Shown here one piece after another: positions 7,181-14,703 of a stretch of 21,054 bases of DNA (positions within the stretch are counted from its first letter, which is position 1; the number at the start of each line of letters is the position of its first letter). The notes under the pieces are model-generated. The model made no database searches. It was not told the DNA's origin and was given only the letters and a program-made list of their open reading frames with translations. Source of the DNA: JAGBWK01 sp964490275 (lineage in GTDB: Bacteria > Bacteroidota > Bacteroidia > Bacteroidales > Muribaculaceae); the NCBI GenBank assembly GCA_964490275.1, contig CAZBBL010000021.1:1-21054 (forward strand), given 5' to 3'. A program made the translations under genes and the position numbers.

Positions 7181-9367
7181 ATGAATCGCACAACACTCAT
7201 AGCAGCATTTTTGGCAACGGCTTCGATACCGGCAGCCGCAGCTACATCCTCAAATATCGTGCAAGAAATTGCGCCATACGTCTTCCCTGCCAACCGCGCA
7301 GCCTCCGCCAACCTCATTTATATGCCCGACGGCGAAAGCTATATTGCAGCCAACGAAAACAACACCGCAATCATAAAATACGAGACCTCCTCAGGCAAGG
7401 AAATTGAAACAATATTTGACGCTACCCATACACGTGAGTCTAAAATCAACTCATTTGAAGGATTCTCAGTGTCGCCTGACGGTTCTAAACTGCTAATCTA
7501 CAACAACTCAGAGAGCATCTACCGCCGCTCGTTCCGCGCCAACTACTATGTGTTCGACATTAAGCGCAACATTCTTAAGCCTCTGTCAAAAACCGGACAC
7601 AAGCAGCAAGCGCCTCTATTCGCCCCCGACAACCGCACGGTAGCCTTTGTCCTCGACAACAACGTGCAGCTGCGCAAACTCGACTACGACACCGAAATCT
7701 CTGTCACCGACGACGGTGAAAGCGGCAAAATTATCAATGGCGTACCCGATTGGACCTACGAAGAAGAGTTCGACACCAACTGCTCTATGGCTTGGTCGCC
7801 CGACAGCCAAACACTCTGCTTCTTGAGATATGACGAAACCAATGTGCCGCTCTACAATCTCACCCAATATGAAGGCGCATGCGACCCCAAATCGCAATAC
7901 GCCCTCTACCCCGGCACCTTTAGCTACAAATATCCCGTAGCGGGCGAACAAAATTCTTCGGTAAGCCTCCGCAGCTACGACGTCAGCACCCGCAAAGTGA
8001 AGGACATCAACATTGCCGACACCAAAATCGAATACATCCCGCGCATCATCTTCGCCGACAACGACCGGTTGATGACCGTCACCCTCAACCGCGAGCAAAC
8101 ACGTATGGAAATCTACGCCGTCAACCCTCGCTCAACGACATCTCGCTCTCTGTTGGTCGAGCAATCAAAAGCTTGGTTGCGCCCCGAAACATACGAAGCT
8201 ATAACGCTTACCGACAAATCATTCATCATCAGTTCGGCACGCTCAGGCTACAGCCACCTCTACGAATATAGCTTCGAAGGCGCTCTGCTCAAGCAATGGA
8301 CATCGGGCGACTACGATGTCACCGCCTGCTACGGCAAAGATGCCACCGGCAACCTCTACATCCAGTCGGCCAAATCGTCGCCACTTAATCGCGTTGTTAG
8401 CAAAATCGACATCAAAGGACGCACTACCGACCTTACCCCATCCGACCAATATGGCTCAGCCACATTTTCTCCGCTTAAAAACTACTATATCACCTGCGTC
8501 TCCGACGCTCAAACCCCGCCGGTCTATCAGCTCAAATCAGCCAACGGCAAGAGTGTGCGCACCCTCGAGGACAACGCCCAATACGCCGCCAGCTTTGCCG
8601 GCATTGCAAAAAAACAATTCCTCACCATCAACTCCGACGGATATCAACTCAACGCATACATCATCCTTCCCAACAACTTCGATGCGTCGCGTCGCTATCC
8701 CGTCATAATGGATCAATACAGCGGACCCGGCTCGCAATCAGTGCTCAATAAATGGCAAATGGATTGGCAATACTACGCTGTCAATCAAGGTTATATAGTG
8801 TTTTGCGTAGACGGTCGCGGCACCGGAGGCCGTGGCAAAGAGTTTGAAGACCTCGTCTATCGTCGTTTGGGCCAATACGAAACTATCGACCAACTCAACG
8901 GCGCTCGCTACCTTCAATCACTTCCCTACGTCGACACCAATCGCATCGCCATTTGTGGCTGGAGTTACGGCGGATATGAAACTCTCATGGCCGTCACCGA
9001 CAGCAACTTCCATCCGTTTAAAGCCGCCGTCGCCATTGCCGCCGTCACCGACTGGCGCCTCTACGACACGGTCTACACCGAACGCTATATGCTCACGCCC
9101 CAAGCCAACGAATCGGGCTACGACGCTGCCTCGGCTATCGACCGCGCGAACAATTTAGATTGCAATTTGTTATTAATGTACGGGACAAATGACGACAACG
9201 TGCACCCTGCCAATACTTTGGAATTCGTCTCAAAGCTTCAATCTGAAGGTAAACTGTGCGATATGCTCCTCTTCCCCAACATGAATCACTCCATCTACGG
9301 CTGCAACTCTCGTGCCGTAGTTTATGGCAAAATGCTCGACTATTTCAACCGTAATCTAAGCGAATAA
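7181..9367 (+). CDS. dpp4: Dipeptidyl peptidase IV, exported S9B serine peptidase
   Basis: DPP-IV removes Xaa-Pro and Xaa-Ala dipeptides from peptide N-termini. The ATG at 7181 gives 728 residues, the usual DPP-IV length, and starts with a signal peptide (about 1-20, MNRTTLIAAFLATASIPAAA), so the enzyme is periplasmic. A longer frame upstream would start inside the previous gene and bury the signal. The beta-propeller (about 40-470) carries the diagnostic DWTYEEEF motif, whose glutamates (195-196) hold the substrate amino terminus. The alpha/beta-hydrolase domain (about 480-728) has Ser595 in GWSYGG, Asp671 in TNDDNVHP and His703 in NMNHSIYG, a full catalytic triad. In Bacteroidales such enzymes serve peptide uptake. 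It lies 37 bases after the coiled-coil gene, probably in one operon. Confidence 0.96.
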   Translation: MNRTTLIAAFLATASIPAAAATSSNIVQEIAPYVFPANRAASANLIYMPDGESYIAANENNTAIIKYETSSGKEIETIFDATHTRESKINSFEGFSVSPDGSKLLIYNNSESIYRRSFRANYYVFDIKRNILKPLSKTGHKQQAPLFAPDNRTVAFVLDNNVQLRKLDYDTEISVTDDGESGKIINGVPDWTYEEEFDTNCSMAWSPDSQTLCFLRYDETNVPLYNLTQYEGACDPKSQYALYPGTFSYKYPVAGEQNSSVSLRSYDVSTRKVKDINIADTKIEYIPRIIFADNDRLMTVTLNREQTRMEIYAVNPRSTTSRSLLVEQSKAWLRPETYEAITLTDKSFIISSARSGYSHLYEYSFEGALLKQWTSGDYDVTACYGKDATGNLYIQSAKSSPLNRVVSKIDIKGRTTDLTPSDQYGSATFSPLKNYYITCVSDAQTPPVYQLKSANGKSVRTLEDNAQYAASFAGIAKKQFLTINSDGYQLNAYIILPNNFDASRRYPVIMDQYSGPGSQSVLNKWQMDWQYYAVNQGYIVFCVDGRGTGGRGKEFEDLVYRRLGQYETIDQLNGARYLQSLPYVDTNRIAICGWSYGGYETLMAVTDSNFHPFKAAVAIAAVTDWRLYDTVYTERYMLTPQANESGYDAASAIDRANNLDCNLLLMYGTNDDNVHPANTLEFVSKLQSEGKLCDMLLFPNMNHSIYGCNSRAVVYGKMLDYFNRNLSE

Positions 9368-9377
9368 AATCAATTTG

Positions 9378-10712
9378 ATGCGAACCAAGCTGCAACGTCG
9401 ACAATATCTGTTGAGAAGCATCTTCTCAATGTGGCGCAATTGGGCTATCTCCATCGGAGTATTGGCCTTCTTGATTGCCCTGTCACCGGTATTGCCATCT
9501 CGATGGGTACCGTTGTTGGCTCTGATATTGTTTTTGGCGCTGCGCTATCATCTGCGCAACATACGCAAGATGAAATCTCCCCCATGCACTCGCATCCTCA
9601 ATATCGCCACGGTATCGATTTTCATCTCCGCCGTCATCATCTTGATTGTCCTCATCATGCTCAACGGCAACAACGTCTATGAGCTATCAGGACAACCGGT
9701 CAACACGTCCAACCCATCGATACCCATCCTTATTATCGCTCCGGTAACCACCTTGGTGTCAATCTACTACTCTATTCGTGGCAACAACACATCGTTTTGC
9801 CGCTTCTGCACTACCCGCAACGGCGCTCGCCCCGACCGTGGACTGATTGGCACTATCTACAACAAAGAGTCACACTTCCAAAATCGTATGCTCAACATCA
9901 TTTCGATTGGCGTGACGCTTGTCACCTGGGCCTACTATTGGTTTTATTACATCAACATAAACTACAATCAATCAGATAGATACTTCTTCACAATACTCCC
10001 AATAGCCGTCTACGTATTTTCGCTCGTCTACTTGGCAATACGCTACTATTCAATGTGGCAATCATACTCAACCGACGTCAACCTACGCCGACTTATCGAC
10101 CATAGCGGCACTATCGTCAGATACATCGTCATCAACCGCGAACAGATTTTCTTGAGAATACCCCAATTGACAAAAGAATTGCTATTTACCGAGGAGGGCA
10201 AAATAGATGTCGCCGTTAAGCTCCGCTTGCCCTATCGCGAATCTATTCCGGCCTATGAGCTCGAGCAAATGTTCCGCGAAGTCTACGGCGAAACCAATGC
10301 TAAAATAAAGCTTCTCTACCAAACCAACGACCACAGCCTCAACAACAACGTCTTCCACTGTGCCGTCTACGTCAACGACCCCGAAGCTATATCTAAAAGC
10401 ATCAACGGCGAATGGTTCTCCCTGCGCCAAATCCATGAGCTGAAAGACACTCAAGCCGTCGCCGTTTCACTCATCACCGAACTCAAACGCATCTACGCCA
10501 TCTCAATGGCTTGGAAAACCTACAACCAACAAGGCTATCGCCTCTACAATATTAAACACTATAAACCAACATTTCGCTTACGCGACCTTACGGATTGGGA
10601 TGTCGACTTCAACGACGAACGCTGGATTGCAGTCGCCGCCATCAACCAAGACAAACCTTTCTTCCGCCTGCGTCGCCTATGGAAAAAATATATCAACGGT
10701 AACGGAGCATGA
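9378..10712 (+). CDS. Six-helix membrane protein with CxxC motif, unrecognised
   Basis: I do not recognise this 444-residue protein. The ATG at 9378 is preferred over the adjacent TTG at 9375. Six hydrophobic segments are visible, near residues 24-40, 43-56, 75-96, 115-132, 172-192 and 202-222. Between the fourth and fifth lies a charged loop with Cys141 and Cys144 (SFCRFCTTRNGARPDRG), a pattern that could bind metal or do thiol chemistry. The basic, helix-poor N-terminus (MRTKLQRRQYLLR) suggests it lies inside the cell. Residues about 230-444 form a soluble domain without a familiar signature; it includes NGEWFSLRQIHEL, then Trp- and Asp-rich DWDVDFNDERW, and ends very basic. It starts 10 bases after the DPP-IV stop and overlaps miaA by ATGA, so translation is probably coupled to miaA. 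Confidence 0.82.
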   Translation: MRTKLQRRQYLLRSIFSMWRNWAISIGVLAFLIALSPVLPSRWVPLLALILFLALRYHLRNIRKMKSPPCTRILNIATVSIFISAVIILIVLIMLNGNNVYELSGQPVNTSNPSIPILIIAPVTTLVSIYYSIRGNNTSFCRFCTTRNGARPDRGLIGTIYNKESHFQNRMLNIISIGVTLVTWAYYWFYYININYNQSDRYFFTILPIAVYVFSLVYLAIRYYSMWQSYSTDVNLRRLIDHSGTIVRYIVINREQIFLRIPQLTKELLFTEEGKIDVAVKLRLPYRESIPAYELEQMFREVYGETNAKIKLLYQTNDHSLNNNVFHCAVYVNDPEAISKSINGEWFSLRQIHELKDTQAVAVSLITELKRIYAISMAWKTYNQQGYRLYNIKHYKPTFRLRDLTDWDVDFNDERWIAVAAINQDKPFFRLRRLWKKYINGNGA

Positions 10713-11638
10713 ACAATACTTCCCTTCCTCTTATCGTCGTCACCGGCCCCACAGCCTCGGGCAAAACCCGCCGCGCCGTAGAGTTGGCTCACGCTGTCGA
10801 CGCCGAAATAATCAGCGCCGACTCTCGACAAGTATATCGCAACATGGACCTCGGCACCGGCAAAGACATCGAAGAATATGGCGACATACCTGCCCACATG
10901 ATTGACGTTTGCGACGCCGGCACTAAATACAACCTCTATCGCTATTTAGCCGACGCCAACGCCGCCTTAGACGGCATTCACGCTCGCGGCAAAAACGTCA
11001 TACTCTGCGGAGGCACCGGACTTTACGTCGAATCGTTTGTCAACGACATATCGATGCCTCATGTCCCCGAGAACCCACAACTCAGACAGTCGTTGGCCGG
11101 TAAATCGCTCCAAGAGCTTACCGAAATGCTCTCTCAAATGAAGACGCTCCACAACGTCACCGACGTCGACACACAAAAACGTGCCATCCGCGCCATCGAG
11201 ATATGCACCTACTACAATCTCCACCCCGACGAAGCCGCCGCTACGAAGCCATCGCCTCGCCCTCACGTCATAATCGGCGTCGACATACCTCGCGAGCAGC
11301 GACGCAAACGTATCTCCGACCGTCTACGTCAACGCCTCGACGCCGGCATGATTGACGAAGTGAAGCAGCTGCTCGACTCAGGCATCGCCCCCGACGATTT
11401 AATCTACTATGGTCTTGAATATAAATTCTTAACCCTCCACGTCATAGGCCAACTCTCTTACGAAGAGATGTTTACGCAACTCGAAACCGCCATACATCAA
11501 TTCGCCAAACGCCAAATGACGTGGTTTCGAGGCATGCAACGTCGCGGACTCACCATCAACTGGCTCCCATACGACCTACCGTCCGACCAATTCATCAGCC
11601 AATCATTAGACATCATCTATCATCACAACAATGCTTAA
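10709..11638 (+). CDS. miaA: tRNA dimethylallyltransferase, somewhat divergent
   Basis: MiaA transfers a dimethylallyl group to A37 of tRNAs that read codons starting with U, the first step toward ms2i6A. The 309 residues fit the family. The P-loop GPTASGKT (13-20), SADSRQVYR with the catalytic Asp38, DLGTGK, GGTGLY and the C-terminal AKRQMTWFR are all present. The middle differs from classical MiaA: the usual DP...IHPND-QR-IRALE stretch reads TDVDTQKRAIRAIE, and the IGYKE motif appears as YGLEYKFL. Several Bacteroides genomes carry two miaA copies, and this may be the divergent one. Its start overlaps the stop of the membrane-protein gene by four bases, and its own end overlaps the next gene by eight. 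Confidence 0.92.
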   Translation: MNNTSLPLIVVTGPTASGKTRRAVELAHAVDAEIISADSRQVYRNMDLGTGKDIEEYGDIPAHMIDVCDAGTKYNLYRYLADANAALDGIHARGKNVILCGGTGLYVESFVNDISMPHVPENPQLRQSLAGKSLQELTEMLSQMKTLHNVTDVDTQKRAIRAIEICTYYNLHPDEAAATKPSPRPHVIIGVDIPREQRRKRISDRLRQRLDAGMIDEVKQLLDSGIAPDDLIYYGLEYKFLTLHVIGQLSYEEMFTQLETAIHQFAKRQMTWFRGMQRRGLTINWLPYDLPSDQFISQSLDIIYHHNNA

Positions 11639-12587
11639 ATCGATTGCCACATCGCTACTGCTAACCATTGCTCAAGCGATATCAGCAGCCATTCCATACA
11701 AAACAGTCGACCTTACAGAGCCGATTGAGCTGTCGTGTGGCGACGAAACCGACATCGCCGGCTGGGCCTCAGGCTCAGATGTAAAAGCCGTCGAAATCGG
11801 ATTTAGCTCAAAATCAGAATCCGAGTGCCTTTTGTCTTTAGCCCTGTCAACAGGCCAATCTTTAAATATCTACTGCGCCAAAACCGAGCTATCAAAAGGC
11901 GACTTCGACCAGCGCACAGCCCTGCACGTTACCGTCGACCTCGACAATAATCAACTCGCCGACAAAATCTACGACAAAGACATCTCAGCCACCGACTCGC
12001 CATGCTTCTTCCGCATAGAGCGTCGAAGTGGCGGCGCTACTATTTCAGTCGGCAACAGATACCTCAACAAACTGCTCCAACTGCCCCAACTTAGCGACAT
12101 ATCCATCGAAAAAGCATCGGTAAAATCAACTAAAAACAGCGTTACAATCATTCGCCGCTACGCACGATATTACCCGCCACGCCAACGAATGTCGTTGAGC
12201 GACGACCAACTCGACCAACTCACCTACCTCGCTCGCAACCTAACCGATATAAATGGCGCTGTCTGGAGCTATATCGACAACCAACTCGACACCGAGTTGG
12301 CAGGTCGCGGAGGCGATTACCGCCTTGCCACAGTCGCAAATAGCGATGGCGGCTACGACATCGTCTATCTTAGTGGTGCCGTCGTCAACAGCTCGCTTTG
12401 GCAACGTGGCGACATCAAAGGCAAAATGGCCCCGTCGCCACTATCATCAAGCTATAAGCTTACCTGGTACGATGCCGACCTCAACAGCGACTACGTCGAC
12501 GCTCAAGCCAATATCGACGGAGATATCCTCACATTGGTTTTCCCCTACGAAAGCGCCCAACTGCGTTTCATACGCTCACGTCAGTAA
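11631..12587 (+). CDS. Exported protein of unknown function
   Basis: The protein has 318 residues. A signal peptide is clear (about 1-18, MLKSIATSLLLTIAQAISA) with no lipobox, so it is probably a soluble periplasmic protein. The rest is beta-rich with many Ser and Asp residues, and I recognise no family. The N-terminal part (about 20-165) looks like a beta-sandwich. The C-terminal part (about 190-318) starts with a helix (LSDDQLDQLTYLARNLTDING) and continues as antiparallel strands ending TLVFPYESAQLRFIRSRQ. The start ATG overlaps the miaA stop by eight bases, so it is likely translated by re-initiation as the last gene of the operon. The stop overlaps the convergent PepSY-like gene by seven bases. 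Confidence 0.8.
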   Translation: MLKSIATSLLLTIAQAISAAIPYKTVDLTEPIELSCGDETDIAGWASGSDVKAVEIGFSSKSESECLLSLALSTGQSLNIYCAKTELSKGDFDQRTALHVTVDLDNNQLADKIYDKDISATDSPCFFRIERRSGGATISVGNRYLNKLLQLPQLSDISIEKASVKSTKNSVTIIRRYARYYPPRQRMSLSDDQLDQLTYLARNLTDINGAVWSYIDNQLDTELAGRGGDYRLATVANSDGGYDIVYLSGAVVNSSLWQRGDIKGKMAPSPLSSSYKLTWYDADLNSDYVDAQANIDGDILTLVFPYESAQLRFIRSRQ

Positions 12588-13021
12588 CCACTCGTCCAAT
12601 ACTGTGTGACGCGCCCGCTGTCTCTATCATAATAGACCGTAGCGTCGAGCAGCGTAGCCGAATAGGTCGTCGCATTGCGCGTTATACCATATACCCCGCT
12701 CAGTTGGTCAGCCCCCTGCAAATATTCAAACAACGCCGGCGGCAACTGGTCGAAAAGCAACATCTGAGGCAGCGTCGAACCGTCGCCATTGACCGATATC
12801 CAATCATACTCCCCATTAAACGAGAGCGCAGCGCCGTTGCGTATCTTCACATTGTATATACCGCCAACGTCGCTATAATCCGACACCGCAACCCCCGGAA
12901 AATAGCGCGTCACAAACTGCGATATTGATGTCGGCAGCTCATCCAACACCGAATTGCTACACTCTATCGACGCCGTCATCGCCACGACGACAATCATTAT
13001 TTTTGCCACAATTGATTTCAT
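12581..13021 (-). CDS. PepSY-like periplasmic protein
   Basis: The ATG at 13021 gives 146 residues starting with a signal peptide (MKSIVAKIMIVVVAMTASIE). An upstream in-frame ATG at 13063 would add 14 polar residues before the signal and begins inside the terminator hairpin, so I reject it. Cys21 follows the hydrophobic core, but Glu at -1 makes a lipobox doubtful. The body matches the PepSY-like (DUF2874) pattern twice. The first repeat is LPTSISQFVTRYFPG...YNVKIRNGAALSFNGEYDW; the second is LPPALFEYLQ...YSATLLDATVYYDRDSG. Members are small secreted proteins, common in Bacteroidales, without an established biochemical role. A weak -7-like AATTTTTG (minus strand, about 13061-13068) overlaps the foot of the upstream terminator. 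Gene real; function unknown. Confidence 0.85.
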   Translation of the reverse strand: MKSIVAKIMIVVVAMTASIECSNSVLDELPTSISQFVTRYFPGVAVSDYSDVGGIYNVKIRNGAALSFNGEYDWISVNGDGSTLPQMLLFDQLPPALFEYLQGADQLSGVYGITRNATTYSATLLDATVYYDRDSGRVTQYWTSGY

Positions 13022-13064
13022 AATTAGGTCAGATAAATGGATGTTTCTCTGACCGTATAACAAA

Positions 13065-13101
13065 AATTCACACTGAAAGTTGTCAACCTTCAGTGTGAAT
13101 T
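13065..13101 (-). terminator. Rho-independent terminator of the aquaporin gene
   Basis: On the minus strand the stem pairs over about 16 bases (TTCACACTGAA with TTCAGTGTGAA, then a G-U pair and GTT/AAC closure) with a three-base loop, and runs directly into TTTTTG. It lies 25 bases after the aquaporin stop and isolates that gene from the PepSY-like gene downstream. Confidence 0.85.
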
Positions 13102-13126
13102 ATATGTCTTGCAGAGACCGGCGTGG

Positions 13127-13813
13127 TTACTTCTTGCAATTGCATCCGGCAATAGCCTTCCAGCAGATTACAGCTACTAAGGCGCCTACCAACGGGCCAA
13201 CAACCATAATCCAGAAGTCGCCCCAAGCAGCACCGTCAAAGATTGCAGGGCCAAAACTGCGAGCCGGATTCACCGAGCAGTTGTCTACGGGAATACCGAC
13301 GATGTTTACCAAGCCGAGAGCCAAACCGATAGCCAAACCGGCAAATTTGCCAAAACCCTTCTTCTCGTCTGTGGCTCCAAGAATCACCATCACGAAGAAG
13401 AATGTCAGCAGCACCTCGGTGATAAGCGCCATCTGAGTCGTTGCCCCTTGTTGCAACACATTAGTAGCAAGAACATTTTCGCCGGTCGTACCACCAAAAA
13501 TATAATTATCTCCTGATTTTGTCAGCAGATACAAAAAAGCAGCACCGACCGTAGCACCAATAAGTTGAGCCACAACGTAGCCAACAAAATCTTTAGCCGA
13601 AAGCTTACCGCTGATCCACATTGCAAACGAAACAGCCGGATTCACATGGCAGCCCGATATATTGCCTATCGCATAGCATAGACATATCAATACCAAGCCA
13701 AAGCATAAACCAATGCCAAGCACACCTATCGAGGGGCCGGCAAGCACTGCGCTACCGCAGGCAAGAAGTACCAAGAACATCGTTCCCAGACCTTCAGCAA
13801 TATACTTTCTCAT
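13127..13813 (-). CDS. aqpZ: Aquaporin, AqpZ-like water channel with altered filter
   Basis: This 228-residue MIP-family channel has six membrane helices and both half-helix signatures: SGCHVNPAV (Asn58-Ala60) and NCSVNPARS (Asn182-Ala184, Arg185). Length and overall sequence follow AqpZ rather than the longer GlpF. Aligned with E. coli AqpZ, the aromatic/arginine filter F43-H174-T183-R189 becomes Phe38, Asn170, Cys179, Arg185. The missing histidine is unusual, and the Cys is as in AQP1. The tail GCNCKK is also odd. The channel probably passes water; small neutral solutes are possible. It is transcribed alone, with its own terminator and a -7 element at 13872-13879. Its leader holds two back-to-back inverted repeats, so regulation is likely, possibly by osmotic or redox state. 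Confidence 0.94.
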   Translation of the reverse strand: MRKYIAEGLGTMFLVLLACGSAVLAGPSIGVLGIGLCFGLVLICLCYAIGNISGCHVNPAVSFAMWISGKLSAKDFVGYVVAQLIGATVGAAFLYLLTKSGDNYIFGGTTGENVLATNVLQQGATTQMALITEVLLTFFFVMVILGATDEKKGFGKFAGLAIGLALGLVNIVGIPVDNCSVNPARSFGPAIFDGAAWGDFWIMVVGPLVGALVAVICWKAIAGCNCKK

Positions 13814-13827
13814 AATTATAAAATTTT

Positions 13828-13840
13828 GTCCATAATGGAC
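13828..13840. repeat. Perfect inverted repeat 1 in the aquaporin leader
   Basis: GTCCAT-A-ATGGAC is a perfect 6+1+6 dyad 15 bases from the aquaporin start codon. It abuts the next dyad without a gap. It could be a dimer operator or, in the mRNA, a five-pair stem with a three-base loop near the ribosome site. Confidence 0.65.
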
Positions 13841-13853
13841 GAATTAGTAATTC
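13841..13853. repeat. Perfect inverted repeat 2 in the aquaporin leader
   Basis: GAATTA-G-TAATTC is a second 6+1+6 dyad of the same length, directly adjoining the first but with different half-sites. It falls between the -7 element and the start codon of the aquaporin gene. Confidence 0.65.
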
Positions 13854-13871
13854 TTATACTTTGTTTGACTG

Positions 13872-13879
13872 CAAATATA
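13872..13879 (-). promoter_or_regulatory. -7 element of the aquaporin promoter
   Basis: On the minus strand TATATTTG matches TAnnTTTG exactly. At the correct spacing (20 bases) the -33 position reads ATTG, three of four matches. That -33 lies inside the 14-base palindrome at 13893-13906. The predicted leader is roughly 50 bases. Confidence 0.58.
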
Positions 13880-13892
13880 TACAATCATCCAC

Positions 13893-13906
13893 AATATTGC
13901 AATATT
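13893..13906. repeat. 14-base perfect palindrome between the divergent promoters
   Basis: AATATTGCAATATT is its own reverse complement over 14 bases. It overlaps the predicted -33 of the aquaporin promoter and lies just upstream of the dedA promoter, a classic place for an operator that acts on both genes. Confidence 0.6.
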
Positions 13907-13929
13907 TTAACAATACGCCGTCAATCGCT

Positions 13930-13961
13930 GTTGCGAAGCCCGGTATTTTTCGCTATTTTTG
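13930..13961 (+). promoter_or_regulatory. Promoter of the dedA-rpe unit
   Basis: GTTG (13930-13933, three of four matches to TTTG) and TATTTTTG (13954-13961, exact -7 match) are separated by 20 bases. Transcription should start near 13966-13970, leaving a leader of under 20 bases before the ATG at 13986. Confidence 0.62.
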
Positions 13962-13985
13962 TAGCATATTTTATCCCTAAACTTC

Positions 13986-14672
13986 ATGACAGACCTACTG
14001 ATATCACTCTCTATATTCGACGGACTCGACGCTAACACATTCGTTCACTGGTTCTTCGAAAACGCCAGCTACATCTTTGTATTCGTTTTCATGGCCGTCG
14101 AGAGCTCTTTCATCCCATTCCCGTCCGAAGTAGTTGTTCCCCCGGCCGTGTATGTCGGCCTCACAACGGGCAACATGGACGTAGTGCTCATCACCGTTAT
14201 CGCCACCGTCGGTGCCATGGTCGGCGCCACAATCAACTATTGGCTCTCGGTATGGCTCGGACGTCCCATAGTCTACCGATTTGCCAACAGCCGCTTCGGC
14301 CACATGTGTCTAATCGACCAAGCCAAAGTCGAAAACGCCGAACGCTATTTCGACCAACACGGTGCATTCTCAACATTCGTTGGCCGACTTATCCCCGCCG
14401 TGCGTCAACTCATCTCTATCCCGGCCGGGTTGGCCCGTATGCACTTCGGCAAATTTGCCATCTTCACAGGCCTCGGCGCCCTGGTGTGGAACATCATCCT
14501 TGCCACCATCGGCTACTCTCTTACATTCGCGTTCCCCAACAAAGACGATTTCTTTGACGCCGTCGAAAAATACAACGGCTACCTCACCATCGGAGGCTTA
14601 ATCCTCCTGCTCCTGGTCGTAGCATACCTCATTTACAAAGGCCTACACAACAAGCGTCAACCCTCAAAATAG
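13986..14672 (+). CDS. DedA-family membrane protein
   Basis: This 228-residue inner-membrane protein belongs to the DedA (VTT/SNARE-associated) family. Some members recycle undecaprenyl phosphate or other lipids across the membrane and support pH and membrane-potential homeostasis. The family signatures are present. Glu39 in AVESSFIPFPSE lies in the first re-entrant region, with Glu48 closing it. GRLIPAVRQLISIPAG (133-148) holds Arg134 and Arg140, the two arginines the family needs. Hydrophobic stretches lie near 28-45, 66-90, 156-180 and 200-218. The tail is basic and cytoplasmic. It is followed 31 bases later by rpe, with which it is probably cotranscribed, and is divergent from the aquaporin gene. 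Which lipid or ion it handles cannot be told. Confidence 0.93.
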   Translation: MTDLLISLSIFDGLDANTFVHWFFENASYIFVFVFMAVESSFIPFPSEVVVPPAVYVGLTTGNMDVVLITVIATVGAMVGATINYWLSVWLGRPIVYRFANSRFGHMCLIDQAKVENAERYFDQHGAFSTFVGRLIPAVRQLISIPAGLARMHFGKFAIFTGLGALVWNIILATIGYSLTFAFPNKDDFFDAVEKYNGYLTIGGLILLLLVVAYLIYKGLHNKRQPSK

Positions 14673-14703
14673 TCCAACCACTAAAAACCCATTCCGCCAA
14701 GAT

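Noticed and set aside
7616..8098. 160-codon open frame on the minus strand inside the DPP-IV gene
   Set aside because: Antisense to the beta-propeller, with no promoter or recognisable protein pattern; the same codon-bias shadow.
13022..13063. Longer start for the PepSY-like protein at 13063
   Set aside because: It would put 14 polar residues before the signal peptide and start inside the foot of the aquaporin terminator.
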